This document shows, in pieces, positions 10,908-22,151 of a DNA stretch of 64,000 nucleotides (the stretch's first letter is position 1; each line of letters starts with the position of its first letter). Both the position numbers and the translations under genes were made by a program. Under the pieces are notes generated by a model. The model was not told the origin of the DNA. It made no database searches and saw only the letters and a program-made list of their open reading frames with translations. Where the stretch lies: contig MU619251.1 of assembly GCA_025201805.1 (NCBI GenBank), positions 286,603 to 350,602 of the forward strand, written 5' to 3'. This DNA comes from Parasitella parasitica (taxonomy: Eukaryota > Mucoromycota > Mucoromycetes > Mucorales > Mucoraceae).

Positions 10908-12575
10908 TTATCGCAACTGCTGGTACTGGTGCTGCTGATGTTGTGCCCTGTCAAACCAATGATATACTGTCAGTAGCCTTTCTCGCAGTGTTGATATACC
11001 AAGTAAGCAAATTTTTTCTTGCTGGTCTAAAGGCAATACGTTTGCAATCCACCACACAATTGTTTCTTGATCAGATTGCTGTAAATGCCAATCGTATTGC
11101 ATGATCCAAGCATGGTTTGCTGTGCTGGATAGGTACTGTACAAGCCGTGGATGAATCTCCTGATTAAAGAAAAGATTGATATTGGGAGGAGTACACGATG
11201 TTACTATGGGCGATTTCTTGGGCGGTTTAAAATAGTGGTGAGTAATGGTTGTGCCAAGTGATTGAGGTGGTGGAGAGGGTGGTTTTATTCCTCCAAAGTG
11301 CATTGTCGATGCCCATGTTTTCCTATTCATTAAGCCAGGTATGTTGTTAAACGAAGGAATATGGTTTGGCGCAGAACTCGACAACCGCATTGAACATGGT
11401 CTCGGTCTAGCCATCTGCTTGTTATTGTTCGCAGTGACTGAGCTGCTGCTAGTAGATATTGGTCGAGTCATTGCGGTAGATGCTGCTGTTGCGTTATTCA
11501 GAGTTGGCATAGTCCAGCGTTTTCTCTCCACTGGCAAACCAAAATCAAAATCATCACTGTGATTGATATCATCGAAGCGGGTTATATTGCCCACATATAG
11601 TCCTTCTTGGTCAATGATCAAATTACTTATTTTCAGTCGAAATAGACCGAACGCTTGTACAACAGAATGTCGAATATCTGCCGAGTACTCAACATGGCTC
11701 ACCTGCAGCATGATGCCGTAATCGTAAAAGTTGTTTGGGCTACTGTCTTTGGTGAAAACACATATAGCATAGTGTTTTTGGTGTGGTCTGGTAGTCATTT
11801 CCTGGAGTAGCGAGCTTTTATCGTTTGTGACATTAATGTGAAATAGACAATACTGGTTAGGAAATGCAACAGCTGAAGACACTTGGATTAGCGGTGTGTG
11901 CTGCTGTAAATTCATCGTTGACACTGTAAAATCATTGCTATCAACATTATTATAGATATAGTCGATCCAGCCAGAGACAATTTGGTTTACTTTTCCAATT
12001 CGGATCAGCTCATGTCTGCAAAATGGACATGATCTAGTCTTCATATCGGTCATAGTGCGAAGCAAGCATTCTTTGCAAAATGTATGTCCACACTGTGTTG
12101 TGATTGGATTCGATAATGGCAAAAAACAAATAGAGCAATCCAACGATTGCTTGATGTAATCGATATCTTGTAGATTGTTCATGATATTTTCGAGAAGGAT
12201 GTTGGGTCTATAATCGTTGTTATGCTCGCGGAGACATGAAAATGAAATGCATTGGTAAGGTTCGTTTGACGGTAGACAGTCGTAGCAGGATGTAAATCCG
12301 CATGAAAGTGTTGTTGGTTGCTTGAATGGCTGCAAACATCTCTGGCAATGAGTCAGGGCATTTAGTTGATTTGGTTGCTCTTTTGATGAATATGGAGTCA
12401 AGACATGAGATGATTTGTACTCTTTAATCACCGCTTTACCGACATTTAGGTTGTTCCCATGGTTATTATTGTTGCCAACTAAAAAAAAAAATTAATTGAA
12501 TATTTTCCAGAAACAGTAAATATTTTGTCTACCAGTAAAAGCACTGTGAAAGGAATTCTCCCAATCAATTTGCAT
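10908..12575 (-). CDS. Double-RING plus LON-domain protein (LONRF-like E3 ligase)
   Basis: Predicted E3 ubiquitin ligase of the LON-substrate-binding/RING class. Two exons (12575-12533, 12478-10908) give 537 residues. The first exon encodes MQIDWENSFHSAFT. The intron is identified by a GTAGAC donor and a T10-AG acceptor. A degenerate RING (CQRC...CGFTSC..C) is followed by a canonical C3HC4 RING (CSIC...CGHTFCKEC...CPFC) and then a LON N-terminal-like domain (about residues 210-330: LIQVSSAVAFPNQYCLFH, YGIMLQVSHVEYSADIRHSVVQ). The rest is Ser/Pro/Asn-rich, with a C-terminal helical LON-type segment ending in a His/Gln-rich tail. This RING-RING-LON order matches LONRF and fungal relatives. The substrate is unknown. 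Confidence 0.82.
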
Positions 12576-12873
12576 AAATAATATTAGATGTAATAAAGTA
12601 CGAATATATAAATATCTAAAAAAAGAGAGATAAAGAGAGATAAGTAGAGAAAGAGGGGGGGGGGGATTTGTATGAAGAAAAGGAAGAAGAAAAATAGCAG
12701 AAAATGCTTTGATCCTTTTTATAATATATTTTGTCAAACCATGGTCCTCCGAAAGATCTTCGATCGATTTGTGCATTTTTTTTATTTTTCTGATCAAATC
12801 AGACGAATGAAAAATTTGAAAAGGCTTTTCAAAAAACAATGAATGCAAATTATGCATTGAAATTTTATTTACA

Positions 12874-14400
12874 TTATTTACCCATAGATTCCAGATAATC
12901 TAATAAGCCCATCACTTGCACTGATTTGCCAGTGTAAACAGGGTGTAGTTGTCTCTCGATATAACTCGTGAATGTGCTGTGCGGTGTACCCAGAAACGTA
13001 TGCCCATGAGCAGAAATCATGGCATCCACCATAGGGATTAAATAAGACTCCAGCTTTACCCGTTCCTCAACGACCTGTAATCTCTTGATGTCGTCCAGTT
13101 CATTGACAAAGTCTGACAGGGTAAATATACAGGGAAAAACTCGAAATAACTTGCGTAGCAGAGGATGATTCCGTGGATCCGGCGCATCAGTGGCAAGATA
13201 AACTACAGTATTTCGGAATCTATGGGTAATGTGATCTCCAGGTTGACATTTGAGGTGTGAGGCAATGTTTGGATTCGTATCTACCACAGTATCCGGATTG
13301 TGATGTATCTCGATAGGTTTTGTATAGTTTGTTTCATCGATCGGATGAAAACTTCGAAGTTTGATCTCATACTCTGTTGATTCACTTCGATCCAAATCAT
13401 GTTGTTCCACGCCACCTTCATATTCAGCAACCTGGTCTACAGTCAAATCGGTAAACCTGTCTACTAGTTCGTGGTAGATATCATCAACTAAAATCGAAGC
13501 TCTCAGCTTAAAAATACCGTCGCCGACACGGACATGCAAACCAACAAAATTGTTGGCTCCACCCAGCTGTTGCACAATCCTCTCTGCTGCACCAAATAAT
13601 ACGGGATTGTTAAATATCATTTTTGATCGGATATGGCGCAGGAGGTCTGCATGCTGCTCAGTCTCTGCCAGAATTCTGTATGAACCAAACATGGAACCAA
13701 AATGCAAGACGCGATGTGGAATATTTTCAAGCGTCACCAAATCGATACGGTAATTGAATCGATCAAGCGGTAAATCTGTGGATCTGTCATCGTGGATCTG
13801 GTATTCGTAGGGCGACATGTCCTTGAAAAAATACACATCTTGCTCCGTCAAACTGAACGTCCTGTAAAGCCACTGATAATCCAATCCAGGTCTGAAAATA
13901 ACAGGCACTTGCTTTTTGATAGACTTCAAGTCGTAAAAGAAAGACCAGGGTATATTTGTCCAGCGAAAGTTGTTGAGACATTCGCTAGGCAACGGTAATC
14001 CAGCTGCATCCAATTCCACGCAATGATCCAGACCATTCTTGGTTTGAATTAAGAGTCGTTCATGTAATTTCTCGTATCGCAACCACGGCATGGCTGGGCT
14101 GGCCAAATAAACAGGCGGTACCAGCAGTGTTCTGTTTAAATAAGATGCAAGCAGCAGTGCATTCTCCAATTCAATTCGCTGGTTGTGGAATCCAGAGTGA
14201 GGTAGGTATGATAGAAACTTTTCGTTTTTGGTGGGCTGATGTAATGAAAAGGGTTTTGGAAATTCGACTGGGATGGCTTCTTGGTTCTCTCTAGTCATTG
14301 GCCCTTTTGCATGCAATTTAATATTGTATTGGAAATAAACCACACAAGAGATAAAGAATAGTAAGACTAGACTTATTACTGTGTTGCCTCTTCTCTTCAT
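12874..14400 (-). CDS. GDP-fucose protein O-fucosyltransferase-like type II membrane protein
   Basis: Single-exon protein of 508 residues. A short basic N-terminus (MKRRGN) precedes one transmembrane helix at residues 8-25 (ISLVLLFFISCVVYFQY), giving type II Golgi topology. The catalytic-type domain opens with FLSYLPHSGFHNQRIELENA and LLLASYLNRTLLVPP, the hallmark NQR and LNRTLVxPP of the O-FucT fold (PF10250). Later motifs are GLHVRVGDGIF, equivalent to the HxRxGD nucleotide-sugar loop, and VYLATDAPDPRNHPLLRKLF near the C-terminus. It likely transfers a sugar, probably fucose, in the secretory pathway. Donor and acceptor cannot be read from sequence. The 298 bp gap to the RING/LON gene holds only a purine-rich tract. 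Confidence 0.82.
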   Translation of the reverse strand: MKRRGNTVISLVLLFFISCVVYFQYNIKLHAKGPMTRENQEAIPVEFPKPFSLHQPTKNEKFLSYLPHSGFHNQRIELENALLLASYLNRTLLVPPVYLASPAMPWLRYEKLHERLLIQTKNGLDHCVELDAAGLPLPSECLNNFRWTNIPWSFFYDLKSIKKQVPVIFRPGLDYQWLYRTFSLTEQDVYFFKDMSPYEYQIHDDRSTDLPLDRFNYRIDLVTLENIPHRVLHFGSMFGSYRILAETEQHADLLRHIRSKMIFNNPVLFGAAERIVQQLGGANNFVGLHVRVGDGIFKLRASILVDDIYHELVDRFTDLTVDQVAEYEGGVEQHDLDRSESTEYEIKLRSFHPIDETNYTKPIEIHHNPDTVVDTNPNIASHLKCQPGDHITHRFRNTVVYLATDAPDPRNHPLLRKLFRVFPCIFTLSDFVNELDDIKRLQVVEERVKLESYLIPMVDAMISAHGHTFLGTPHSTFTSYIERQLHPVYTGKSVQVMGLLDYLESMGK

Positions 14401-15080
14401 TTTTTTTAGTTAAGCTATGGGAAGAAGAAGAGCAAAAGAAAAGCAAAGACTTAAATAATGATATAATTAACAAAGGTGGTACGATTATTAAAAAAAAAAG
14501 ATCGCCAATTTTTACCAAAAGCTTATTAATAAATGTAGATTGCAATATACTATCCGAATAAAGACTGAACTCGTCTCTTTATAGATCCTGATATCAATCT
14601 TTTATATTTATAATTTAATATAGCCCCACAAAAAAAATTTTTTTCTTGATAACCAGACAACGGTATGAATGTCATCTTTATATCACAAAGGGGCGGAAAA
14701 AAAACAACATTTCTTAATTTATGTAACAGAAAAAAAATCTCTCTCTCCTTTTCTAAATCGAAATCGTCTATTGAGATTGTCTCCTTTTGTAATCAGTGAA
14801 AATGTATTCAAGTAGTTTAATTATTCCAAAAGACAACATTTGAAAAAAAAAAAAAAAAAAGTGCTAAATGACTAATAAATGAGAAGACAACGTTCAAGAA
14901 AGATCTTTTCACTAAGCAGTCATTTTATACTAATCGTACTCGACCACTTGCTCCCAAATACTCGCACTCGCACTCGCACTCGCACGACACAAGAGGTTCC
15001 TTCTGTTCATATAGCTTTCACACACTTTTTTTTATTCACTTTTTTTTATTTTATTTTTCTTCTTCTTTTTTCCTGCTTAA
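14401..15080. promoter_or_regulatory. Divergent promoter region with CT-rich initiator tract
   Basis: A 680 bp spacer between the fucosyltransferase-like gene (minus) and the FYR gene (plus). It contains an A tract at about 14844-14861, four copies of CTCGCA at 14961-14985, and a long pyrimidine tract (about 15025-15072) directly before the downstream ATG. Pyrimidine tracts upstream of starts are common in filamentous fungi. Confidence 0.55.
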
Positions 15081-16585
15081 ATGACTAATCCATCCCCACA
15101 ACATTCAATGATATCGAATAATAACAAGAATCTAGGTACAATTGCAAGGAAGCCACCTGTCACATCGCCGTCTAACAGCAATGATAATGAACCAACAGAA
15201 GACACATACAAGCAATTAAAACGGAAAATCAAAGAGATTACAGAACTGAACGTTGCTATGAGTCGAGATTACTTTCATGCAAAAAGGAAAATTCGTACAT
15301 TAACATTTGAGAGAAAGTAAATTGTTTAGATTGAATTTCTGCTTGTATGTATTATATTGATAAGCATGTCTGTAGTTTGCTACTTGATAACATTGGCCGT
15401 ATGGAATCTTCATCAAATTTAACAGACGATAGTGATAGTGATATCTGTAGCGATTTATCAGGTTCGGATGATGATATTGATAGCAGCAGTAAGTTAAAAA
15501 TAGTAACTGGCCACATAATCTGTATATTGATCCTCAAGCGGCATTTTGCAGCAGTAACATCATCCAGAGCTATCACAACCACCACAAAACCATCATTCTC
15601 ATCCGCAAAAACATTAAAGAAGTTGATAAATAAACCTGTCACCACCTCCTCCATCGCCGCCAGCAGCAGCGGCAATAGCGCCTATCATGCAACATATGCG
15701 AGTGACACTGCAAACCTACCAACCATCAGCAGTACATCTCCTCATCCTCCTCCTCACAAAAGATCCAAACTAACTCCCCAATCAGTGAAAACGCGTCGGG
15801 TTCAACCAATTGAAAGGGATGCTCAAGGTCATCCCAAACTGCCTCAGCAAATTGGTGTTTTAACAGTACATCACCTAGGTAAAATTGTAACCGACAGACC
15901 TAATTACCACAATGAACGATACATTTTCCCAGTAGGATATGCTGTTAGCAGGTTTGTTTCAACAAGCCCCGACTAGAAAAAGAAATACTAAATGAACAAC
16001 AGAACATATCCTAGTATGGTGGATCCCAATAGCAATACTGTTATAACATCATCCATCATTGACGGAGGAGATTACCCTCGATTCCAGGTAGTAGCTGCTG
16101 ACATGCCACATGAGCCTATTGTGGCCAATTCCGCAACAGGTGCTTGGACTGTAGTGGTTCGTCGCTCTAATGAAATTCGTCATAGAGAGCACTCTAATTC
16201 GGCATCAGGCCCAGATTATTATGGATTTAAGCACCCCACCATAGCCAAACTGATTCAAGATTTACCAGGTGCAAAGAATTTGAAGCATTACGTTTGGCAA
16301 ACTTTTGAGGAGATGGAGCCTAGAGCTGCAAAAGGTGTGATGGCTGCTGCTGAGAAAAAGAGAGGAAATTTAGAACAAATGGGAAGTGCAAATCGTAAAG
16401 TACCACCAAATCAACCTTTTTCCTCTTCTTCTTCCTCAAAAATCGCTTCTGAACATCATCGATCTGCTTTTATTTATGAAATAAATGATGCGGAAGAAGA
16501 CCAAGTGGCAAGAGCACCAGCAGAAACAGATGATGAAGAAGAAGTTGATGAATTAGCTGCTAGTGATAAAGAGGAAGACGCATAA
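15081..16585 (+). CDS. FYRN/FYRC-domain nuclear protein (TBRG1-like)
   Basis: Four exons (15081-15316, 15376-15488, 15552-15951, 16003-16585) encode 443 residues. A short coiled coil (EDTYKQLKRKIKEITELNVA...AKRKIR) precedes an acidic Ser/Asp stretch. The FYRN half reads GVLTVHHLGKIVTDRP, NYHNERYIFPVGYAVSR and TYPSM. FYRC follows: PRFQVVAADMPHEPIVANSA and GAWTVVVRR, with YYGFKHPTIAKLIQDLPGA. The end is acidic. The pair is found in TBRG1, MLL/trithorax and JARID-type chromatin proteins. Without SET or JmjC, and with a coiled coil in front, the best match is TBRG1. It probably acts in the nucleus as a chromatin adaptor. The intron 2 acceptor is a tandem CAGCAG, allowing a one-residue splice variant. 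Confidence 0.82.
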
Positions 16586-16985
16586 TTATACAAACATCTG
16601 TTCTTTTTTTTTTTTTTTGTACATATATTATTATATTTTGGGGATTGAGTAATTGCACAACATACATACTGCTTTTAACCCCATTTTTTTAATGCTTGCT
16701 GCTACATTATTTCTGATTTTAATAATGGTATGTTTGGATTTTTGTGCCTGAATGGCAGTTGCATGATACTTTAGAAAATTAAAACCACAAATGTACATTA
16801 ATATTGATGTCCAATCATATTCATGCAGAATATAGAGAAATCGCCCAATAATGTTTATGCAAAGTATTGTCCAATAAGATCTGTTTAATTTTTACCCCAC
16901 CTCAACAGCATATAAAAACTCATTGCAGAATTCCCGAATAGCTAAACTCTTTTTTCTTCGCAAGTAGGAATAACATCTGACTGAA
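16586..16985. promoter_or_regulatory. Three CCAAT boxes and a TATA box with no gene behind them
   Basis: Plus-strand CCAAT at 16811, 16845 and 16871 (spacings 34 and 26) is followed by ATATAAAAA at 16910. This is a good-looking promoter, but downstream plus-strand sequence shows no gene. It runs antisense into the retroelement remnant. It could be part of an LTR or the orphan promoter of a lost gene. Confidence 0.4.
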
Positions 16986-17201
16986 TCAATAGTAATAATT
17001 CATTGGAGAGAAACAAATATTTCTGTGCTTCTTTGCAAACTTAGCGTGATCAGTACTTTGTGTTTCCAAGATACGTTTTGAGATAGCAGGAATAAGAACA
17101 TCTTGAACGAATCTATTGCGTTCATTTATGATCTCATCAGCCATTTCAGAACTAGGAGTTGAATCGATCTTTGAATAGTCAGCGAATAGGTTGAAATACA
17201 T
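16986..17201 (-). pseudogene. Ty3/gypsy integrase C-terminal remnant
   Basis: A 71-codon open stretch resembles the region between the integrase core and C-terminus of gypsy polyproteins: INERNRFVQDVLIPAISKR, then ETQSTDHAKFAKKHRNICFSP. The pattern (ERN.FV..VLIPAI.KR...Q...FAKKH...F) is that of retroelement polyproteins in Mucoromycota as I know them. It lies on the same strand and in the expected 3' position relative to the gag remnant at 17523-18505, so both are probably one internally deleted element. Confidence 0.55.
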
Positions 17202-17522
17202 GTTGACATATTAACCCAGTGATACTAATACCTAGTTTGGATAATATACACTATGCATTCCAAACAGCACATGTTGCATTTTCCTCAGAATAAAATAAAA
17301 AACATTTCAAACAGATAATGTTTAATAAATTTATTTTTTTCCAAGTTCAAAGATACCGTGCCTATACGATGTGCAAAGGTTATTTGATGAGCCAATTGTA
17401 CAAAGTTATCTTCTTTAGTATTAGGCGCAACTGTAGTGAGAACAGTTCCTCCTTAAAATGTAAAAAGCTCTTCACAGTAACTCAACTAAATGTAGCGCCC
17501 ATATCTACTGGGCCGAAACATA
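17202..17522 (-). mobile_element. Interior of the deleted retroelement
   Basis: Connects the gag remnant with the integrase tail. At 320 bp it is far too short for protease, reverse transcriptase and RNase H, and no such motifs are visible. This indicates a large internal deletion. Confidence 0.4.
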
Positions 17523-18505
17523 CTATATCACATCAACCGGAGCACATTTAGATTTCTTAAGCTCAGCTGAGGCTTCCACGTTAGCAGTTTGAGATAGACC
17601 ATGTTTTTTCTTAGAACTACCATTATGTCGATTGTCTACAGACAATTCAATGCGACGGGCAACAGAGCAAACAAATTCAACATCATAGAAGGATGCTTCG
17701 TTCGATCGCCCCATAGCAACAATCATCAGATGACTAAATTCCGTAGAAAAGGCATCAAAGAAAACTTTGGCAATAATATACTTGTCAGATACCTTCGAAC
17801 GAACCTTAAGGCCTTGAAGCGTTCATAGAAAGCATCAACAGTTTCAAATTCCTACTTAGTAGTGTACAGACGAGGCATTCCGTAACAAGCGATGAAAGCA
17901 GTTTTGAGAACAGGCCTTGACATCGATGAACCCTTCACATTAATGATTCCGTTGAGCCAATCCCGAAGGTCATTGCTCAAGCAAGGAGGCAAGAGACGAG
18001 CCCAGTTAGCGTCGAGACCCAGATTATGGCTATTGAGAACATCCTCGAAATGGCGGATGCATTCTTCCACATCAGCAAAAGATTCTCTCTTGGAATCCCG
18101 TATACACCCAGTCGACTGAAACAAAGGAAGACCATGAGGAACGATTGATCCAGGGGACTAGCCAGTAGAGTTAGCTGAACTAGCAACAGCAACAGAAGGA
18201 GGAGGAGAAACCATTGAAATAACTTCAAGCAATCGCTGAAGATCAGCTTTCTTTTCGGCCAAACGTGCAACCAGCGGATCAATTTCTTCTCTTGAAGCAT
18301 TTCCAGCAGTACCAATATGAATAGCGAGCTTAGAACCTTTAGCCCGAAGACGTTGAACAGCCTCTTCAACAGTAGAGACAGAGGAAGAATTTTCAGCGAC
18401 ATCAACATCCATTTCAACCACAGTAGGATCCGAATGTTGAGAAACAACAGAGGCAGTTTCCAGATTGACTGTATTAAAGGAAACAGATGGAGGAGGCAGA
18501 GACAA
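17523..18505 (-). pseudogene. Ty3/gypsy gag pseudogene
   Basis: Reading 18505 down to 17523 on the minus strand gives a gag-like protein broken by two in-frame stops (near 18158 and 17852) and one frameshift (around 17800-17820). The N-terminal part is Ser/Val-rich, with a predicted helix (EEIDPLVARLAEKKADLQRL). The core resembles a retroelement gag domain: FADVEECIRHFEDVLNSHNL, ANWARLLPPCLSNDLRDWLN, then KYIIAKVFFDAFSTEFSHLM. A Lys/Ser-rich tail follows. No intact zinc knuckle is seen. The element cannot be functional. Confidence 0.6.
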
Positions 18506-20190
18506 ACATCCAACTGTGGAAGTAGCAGGAAAGTAAAAATCTTAGAAAATATTGTGCTCATTCGCAAGACCTGGCACAACAAATAATCACACATATCACA
18601 TATTTGCTCGTAACTTCTGCTAAAATGACCGTAGAACCGAGATCTAACTCGGAAAACTTAGCGTTGATTTGGCGCTATCTGGTAACAACATTTTCATCCA
18701 AAAAATTTCAGCTGATAACACTAACTTTCATATGAAAATTGCATATAATTGCAGATTGATTTCGATAAAGAGCAAAATTAAACATTTCTTATGCGCCCTG
18801 AAAACAAGCATGATTGTCGCTTTCTGATGAGCATAACTTGGTTTCCACTAGGTGATGTGTCTATGGTTGGCGACTGTTCTTGGTGAGGCTGTTCCTCTGG
18901 CGTCACTGATTGTACTATATAACAGCAGCAGAAAGTAGAATGACTCAAGATTTTTTGCTATGAAAATGGCAAAAAGTGAGATTGAATTTACTTGTCCCTT
19001 CCATTACACAAATGGCTGGTCTTGCAGTGATTTTTTGAAAAGTGCGACAGATTATGCATTTTCGAATAGCATTCCTGTAATAATAGAAAAAAAAAGCTTG
19101 TAGCATGTGCCTCGTTTTCTTCAAAGTGTACAAAAAGCTTTCAACCAAAGTTTTAGCGACATGAAGAGGTGTGTATTTTGCAAAATTTCATAGAATGTAA
19201 AAAAAAATGTTACTTTCTTGCAATACTGACCATTTTAATAAGAGCTGACAATCAGGTTTATGACAAGAGTTGCACTTTTGCTATGACAAAGGCAAAGGCC
19301 TTTTCGCGGTTGCCATGGTCGAAAAGATAAAATAAAAGCGAATAATTCTAGTTCCTTCCTCTTGAGAACTACTTATTATTAAAACGAAAATGAACCCCCC
19401 CCCCCACAGAAGTGTTTTATTTTCATTAAAAATCACAATCTAACATGAACAAGAGTTCAGTGCCACGGTGATTAAGAACTCGGCATCTTATCTGATCTAT
19501 TAAGCTACAGCTGTGAGACAACATCATCCCTTGAAAGGAAACATAAACATTTAATTCACTTTTCCACTTAGGAAATGTGTCATAAAACATCAATCATCAG
19601 GTCCTCCAATACTAAGGCCATGCCTGTAAATGAAACATATAAGTAGAAAAGTATAGATAGTTGAACATATTAGAACTAGATTAGAATCTCTCATTCTGTA
19701 TTCGTATACTAATATATCGTACCAAGTGTCAAATACTATTCTAAAGATCCTTTTATTAAAATACAGGGAATTCTACAAGAAATGGACCATGACATGACTT
19801 GGAAGTAATAAGTCTATGTTTTCTATGATTGGAACAACTCTGTTATTGCTTATATAATAGATTCTGGATTCACTGGCATTGAACCAAGTTTAATAATTAT
19901 AAACAATTGTTTTACTCCCATCCCAGAAAGATCTTCTAATTCTGAATGATGTATCAAATATAAAATTAAAAAGCATAACATTACATTTGGGATAATAAAT
20001 ACAATCTACCCTATTATCTCCCAGACCTCATCACTAAACCTTTATCTTCTCATTGCTTCCATCAACTCGTAAAAAGTATATAAACCTTCTATTTTGAATA
20101 TAATAACGGATCTTTTACCTGATTAATTTCTGATAAATCACTGAGATTTTAAATATTGAAATGACTTTACTTGAACATTTATTGAAATAG
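18506..20190. other. Gene-free region, possible retroelement 5' flank
   Basis: No supported gene. The part next to the gag remnant would be expected to hold its leader and 5' LTR, but I cannot find matching LTR ends by eye. A run of 11 C residues lies at 19395-19405. The rest is AT-rich. Confidence 0.4.
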
Positions 20191-21968
20191 TTATTTTTTT
20201 ATATCAAATGCTACATTTACATCTGCGTTATTTGTTTCAACAACTAAATCCCCTTTTCCTTTTCCTTTTCTGTAACCACGCTTGAGGTTCTCAAGCTTTT
20301 CTCGATATTCAATATATTGCTCGTTGCTAATACCAACATCGCCATGAGAAGTACTTAGCACAAATGATCCTTCAAATTCTTCGGTCTACGTATATACACA
20401 TGTCGTACGCACACATTAGACTATATAAAATTTACTTTTTGGAGAGTTACTTACCATGTGCAAGTTTATATTCGCATTACTATTGATAACCTTGACTTGA
20501 TTGTTCTTTTCTCCAGCAACAGAAAGTGTGACAGGACCGTTTGACGATGTGGCCAGGACTTGAGACTTGGCCTCAATGTAGTCCACTTGGATCTCATTAT
20601 TAGCGTTGGATATAGAGATATCCTCGGCAAACAGTTTAGAAAGCCTGATGAAAGCGTTGGTCGTTTCGACTTTGATGCTATCATCTGCGCGTAATGAACC
20701 CAATGCTTCAATCATGCCATTCGAGTTCTTTACACTTAAAATTCTCTTGGCATCGATATCTTCTGCAAGGCGCACCAATGCATTGGCATTTTCCAAATAT
20801 ATGGAGCCACCGGATATCAATCTGCCCAACTTCATCTCCCCATTTTGTGTCGACAACTTTAGTGATTCTCCAGTCCAGTGGTCCAAGTTGATCATGCCGT
20901 TGCTAGTCTTAATTTCAACATCGTCAACATCCTTGACAAAAGGTTGCACCTCAATGTCTATATTTTTAACATTGACAAACAATCGATTGGCTGCATAAGG
21001 TAAGCGAACCTGGATGTTGGCACTAATACAGTCCTCGTTTTCGTCCTCAAACTGCTGGGGCATTTGTATAACCAATCTCGTGGATTCGCCATTGTTGTAA
21101 TTATGCTGCACCTCAAAAGTCATTTTTTCTTGTAACGATGGTGGGTACACTTGAATGTCACTCAAGATGGCGCCTTCGTGTCGATCTTGTACGGGAATGA
21201 CTGTAACCAGCCCGTTAGAGACACGACCCTCAATCACCAGCTCTATATTGTCAGTAAACTCGATAGTTCCAGGAATGTCATTCCATTGGACAGAGTTACT
21301 GTTACATCCTTGATGTCCATCGCCGTAGGGAGGAGCAGGAGCGGAAAACCCAAGCTTGTCACTATACATGTAAATGACCAGCCAAAACAAGATGGCTGCA
21401 ACAATATACTTGCACCATTTTTTACAGCATCCTGGGTCCTGATAAGCCTGTCTTCTTGTAAATGAAGGGGAAGATGGAGCAGCTGCAGCTTCTTGATCAT
21501 AAGGCTCTGATGTAGATAGTTGCTGATAATCAGAATCTACGTATAAAACGGCTTAGTTCATTTAAAGTGTAAACAAATACGTAAAAGTAGTATTACGGGA
21601 ATTCCAATTTCTCTTTGGTGGTGGAGGGGAGCCACTGACATCACTAGCGTTTCTAGGTAAAGATGGTGCCAACAGACCATGTTGTTGTTGTTCAATGCTA
21701 TTTCTGACAGATCCATAAGCAGAACTGCTTGTTCCCTCAGTATTTCTGCCCGTGTGGTCAGGGGAATAAGGTGGGGGCGGTACCAAGTCTGCAGAAGTAG
21801 CTTCGTCTGGCTTGTGAAGGATCTGCTGCTGTGGACCATTTCCTGCGCTACCACCAGCAGTGTAATCTTGTAAATTATTTAATACGATGTATGAAAATCT
21901 TTATTAGATCATGTTAATGGTTTACCAGGTTGGTTATAAAATGATTTTGGGTTAGGGTTATTAGACAT
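20191..21968 (-). CDS. Membrane-anchored beta-solenoid (DUF4097-like) protein, paralogue A
   Basis: Four exons (21968-21926, 21866-21597, 21536-20455, 20385-20191) encode 529 residues. The N-terminus is disordered and carries VPPPPYSP, a PPxY ligand for WW domains such as those of Rsp5-type ubiquitin ligases. One transmembrane helix (YIVAAILFWLVIYMY, about residue 150) is preceded by CCKKWCK, with possible palmitoylated cysteines. The large C-terminal part repeats T-x-N-(G/A)-x-(I/V)-x-L about every 20 residues (KTSNGMINL, STQNGEMKL, KNSNGMIEA, ETTNAFIRL, SSNGPVTLS). This is typical of the DUF4097 putative adhesin beta-solenoid. Topology suggests an extracytoplasmic or lumenal solenoid, but there is no signal peptide. 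The function is unknown. It lies head to tail with paralogue B. Confidence 0.72.
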
Positions 21969-22151
21969 TTGCCATCCACTAGTATGAGAAAGAGAGAGAG
22001 AGGAAAGGGAGAGGAAAAAATAGGGGGAGACTATCAAGTTACACTATTTTATAGATGGAATTAATGCAACCTCCTTGATTATTGTTGATATAAATATATG
22101 ATGTTATGGATGATATGAAAGGTTAGACGCCAATTACCAAATTAGCAGAGC

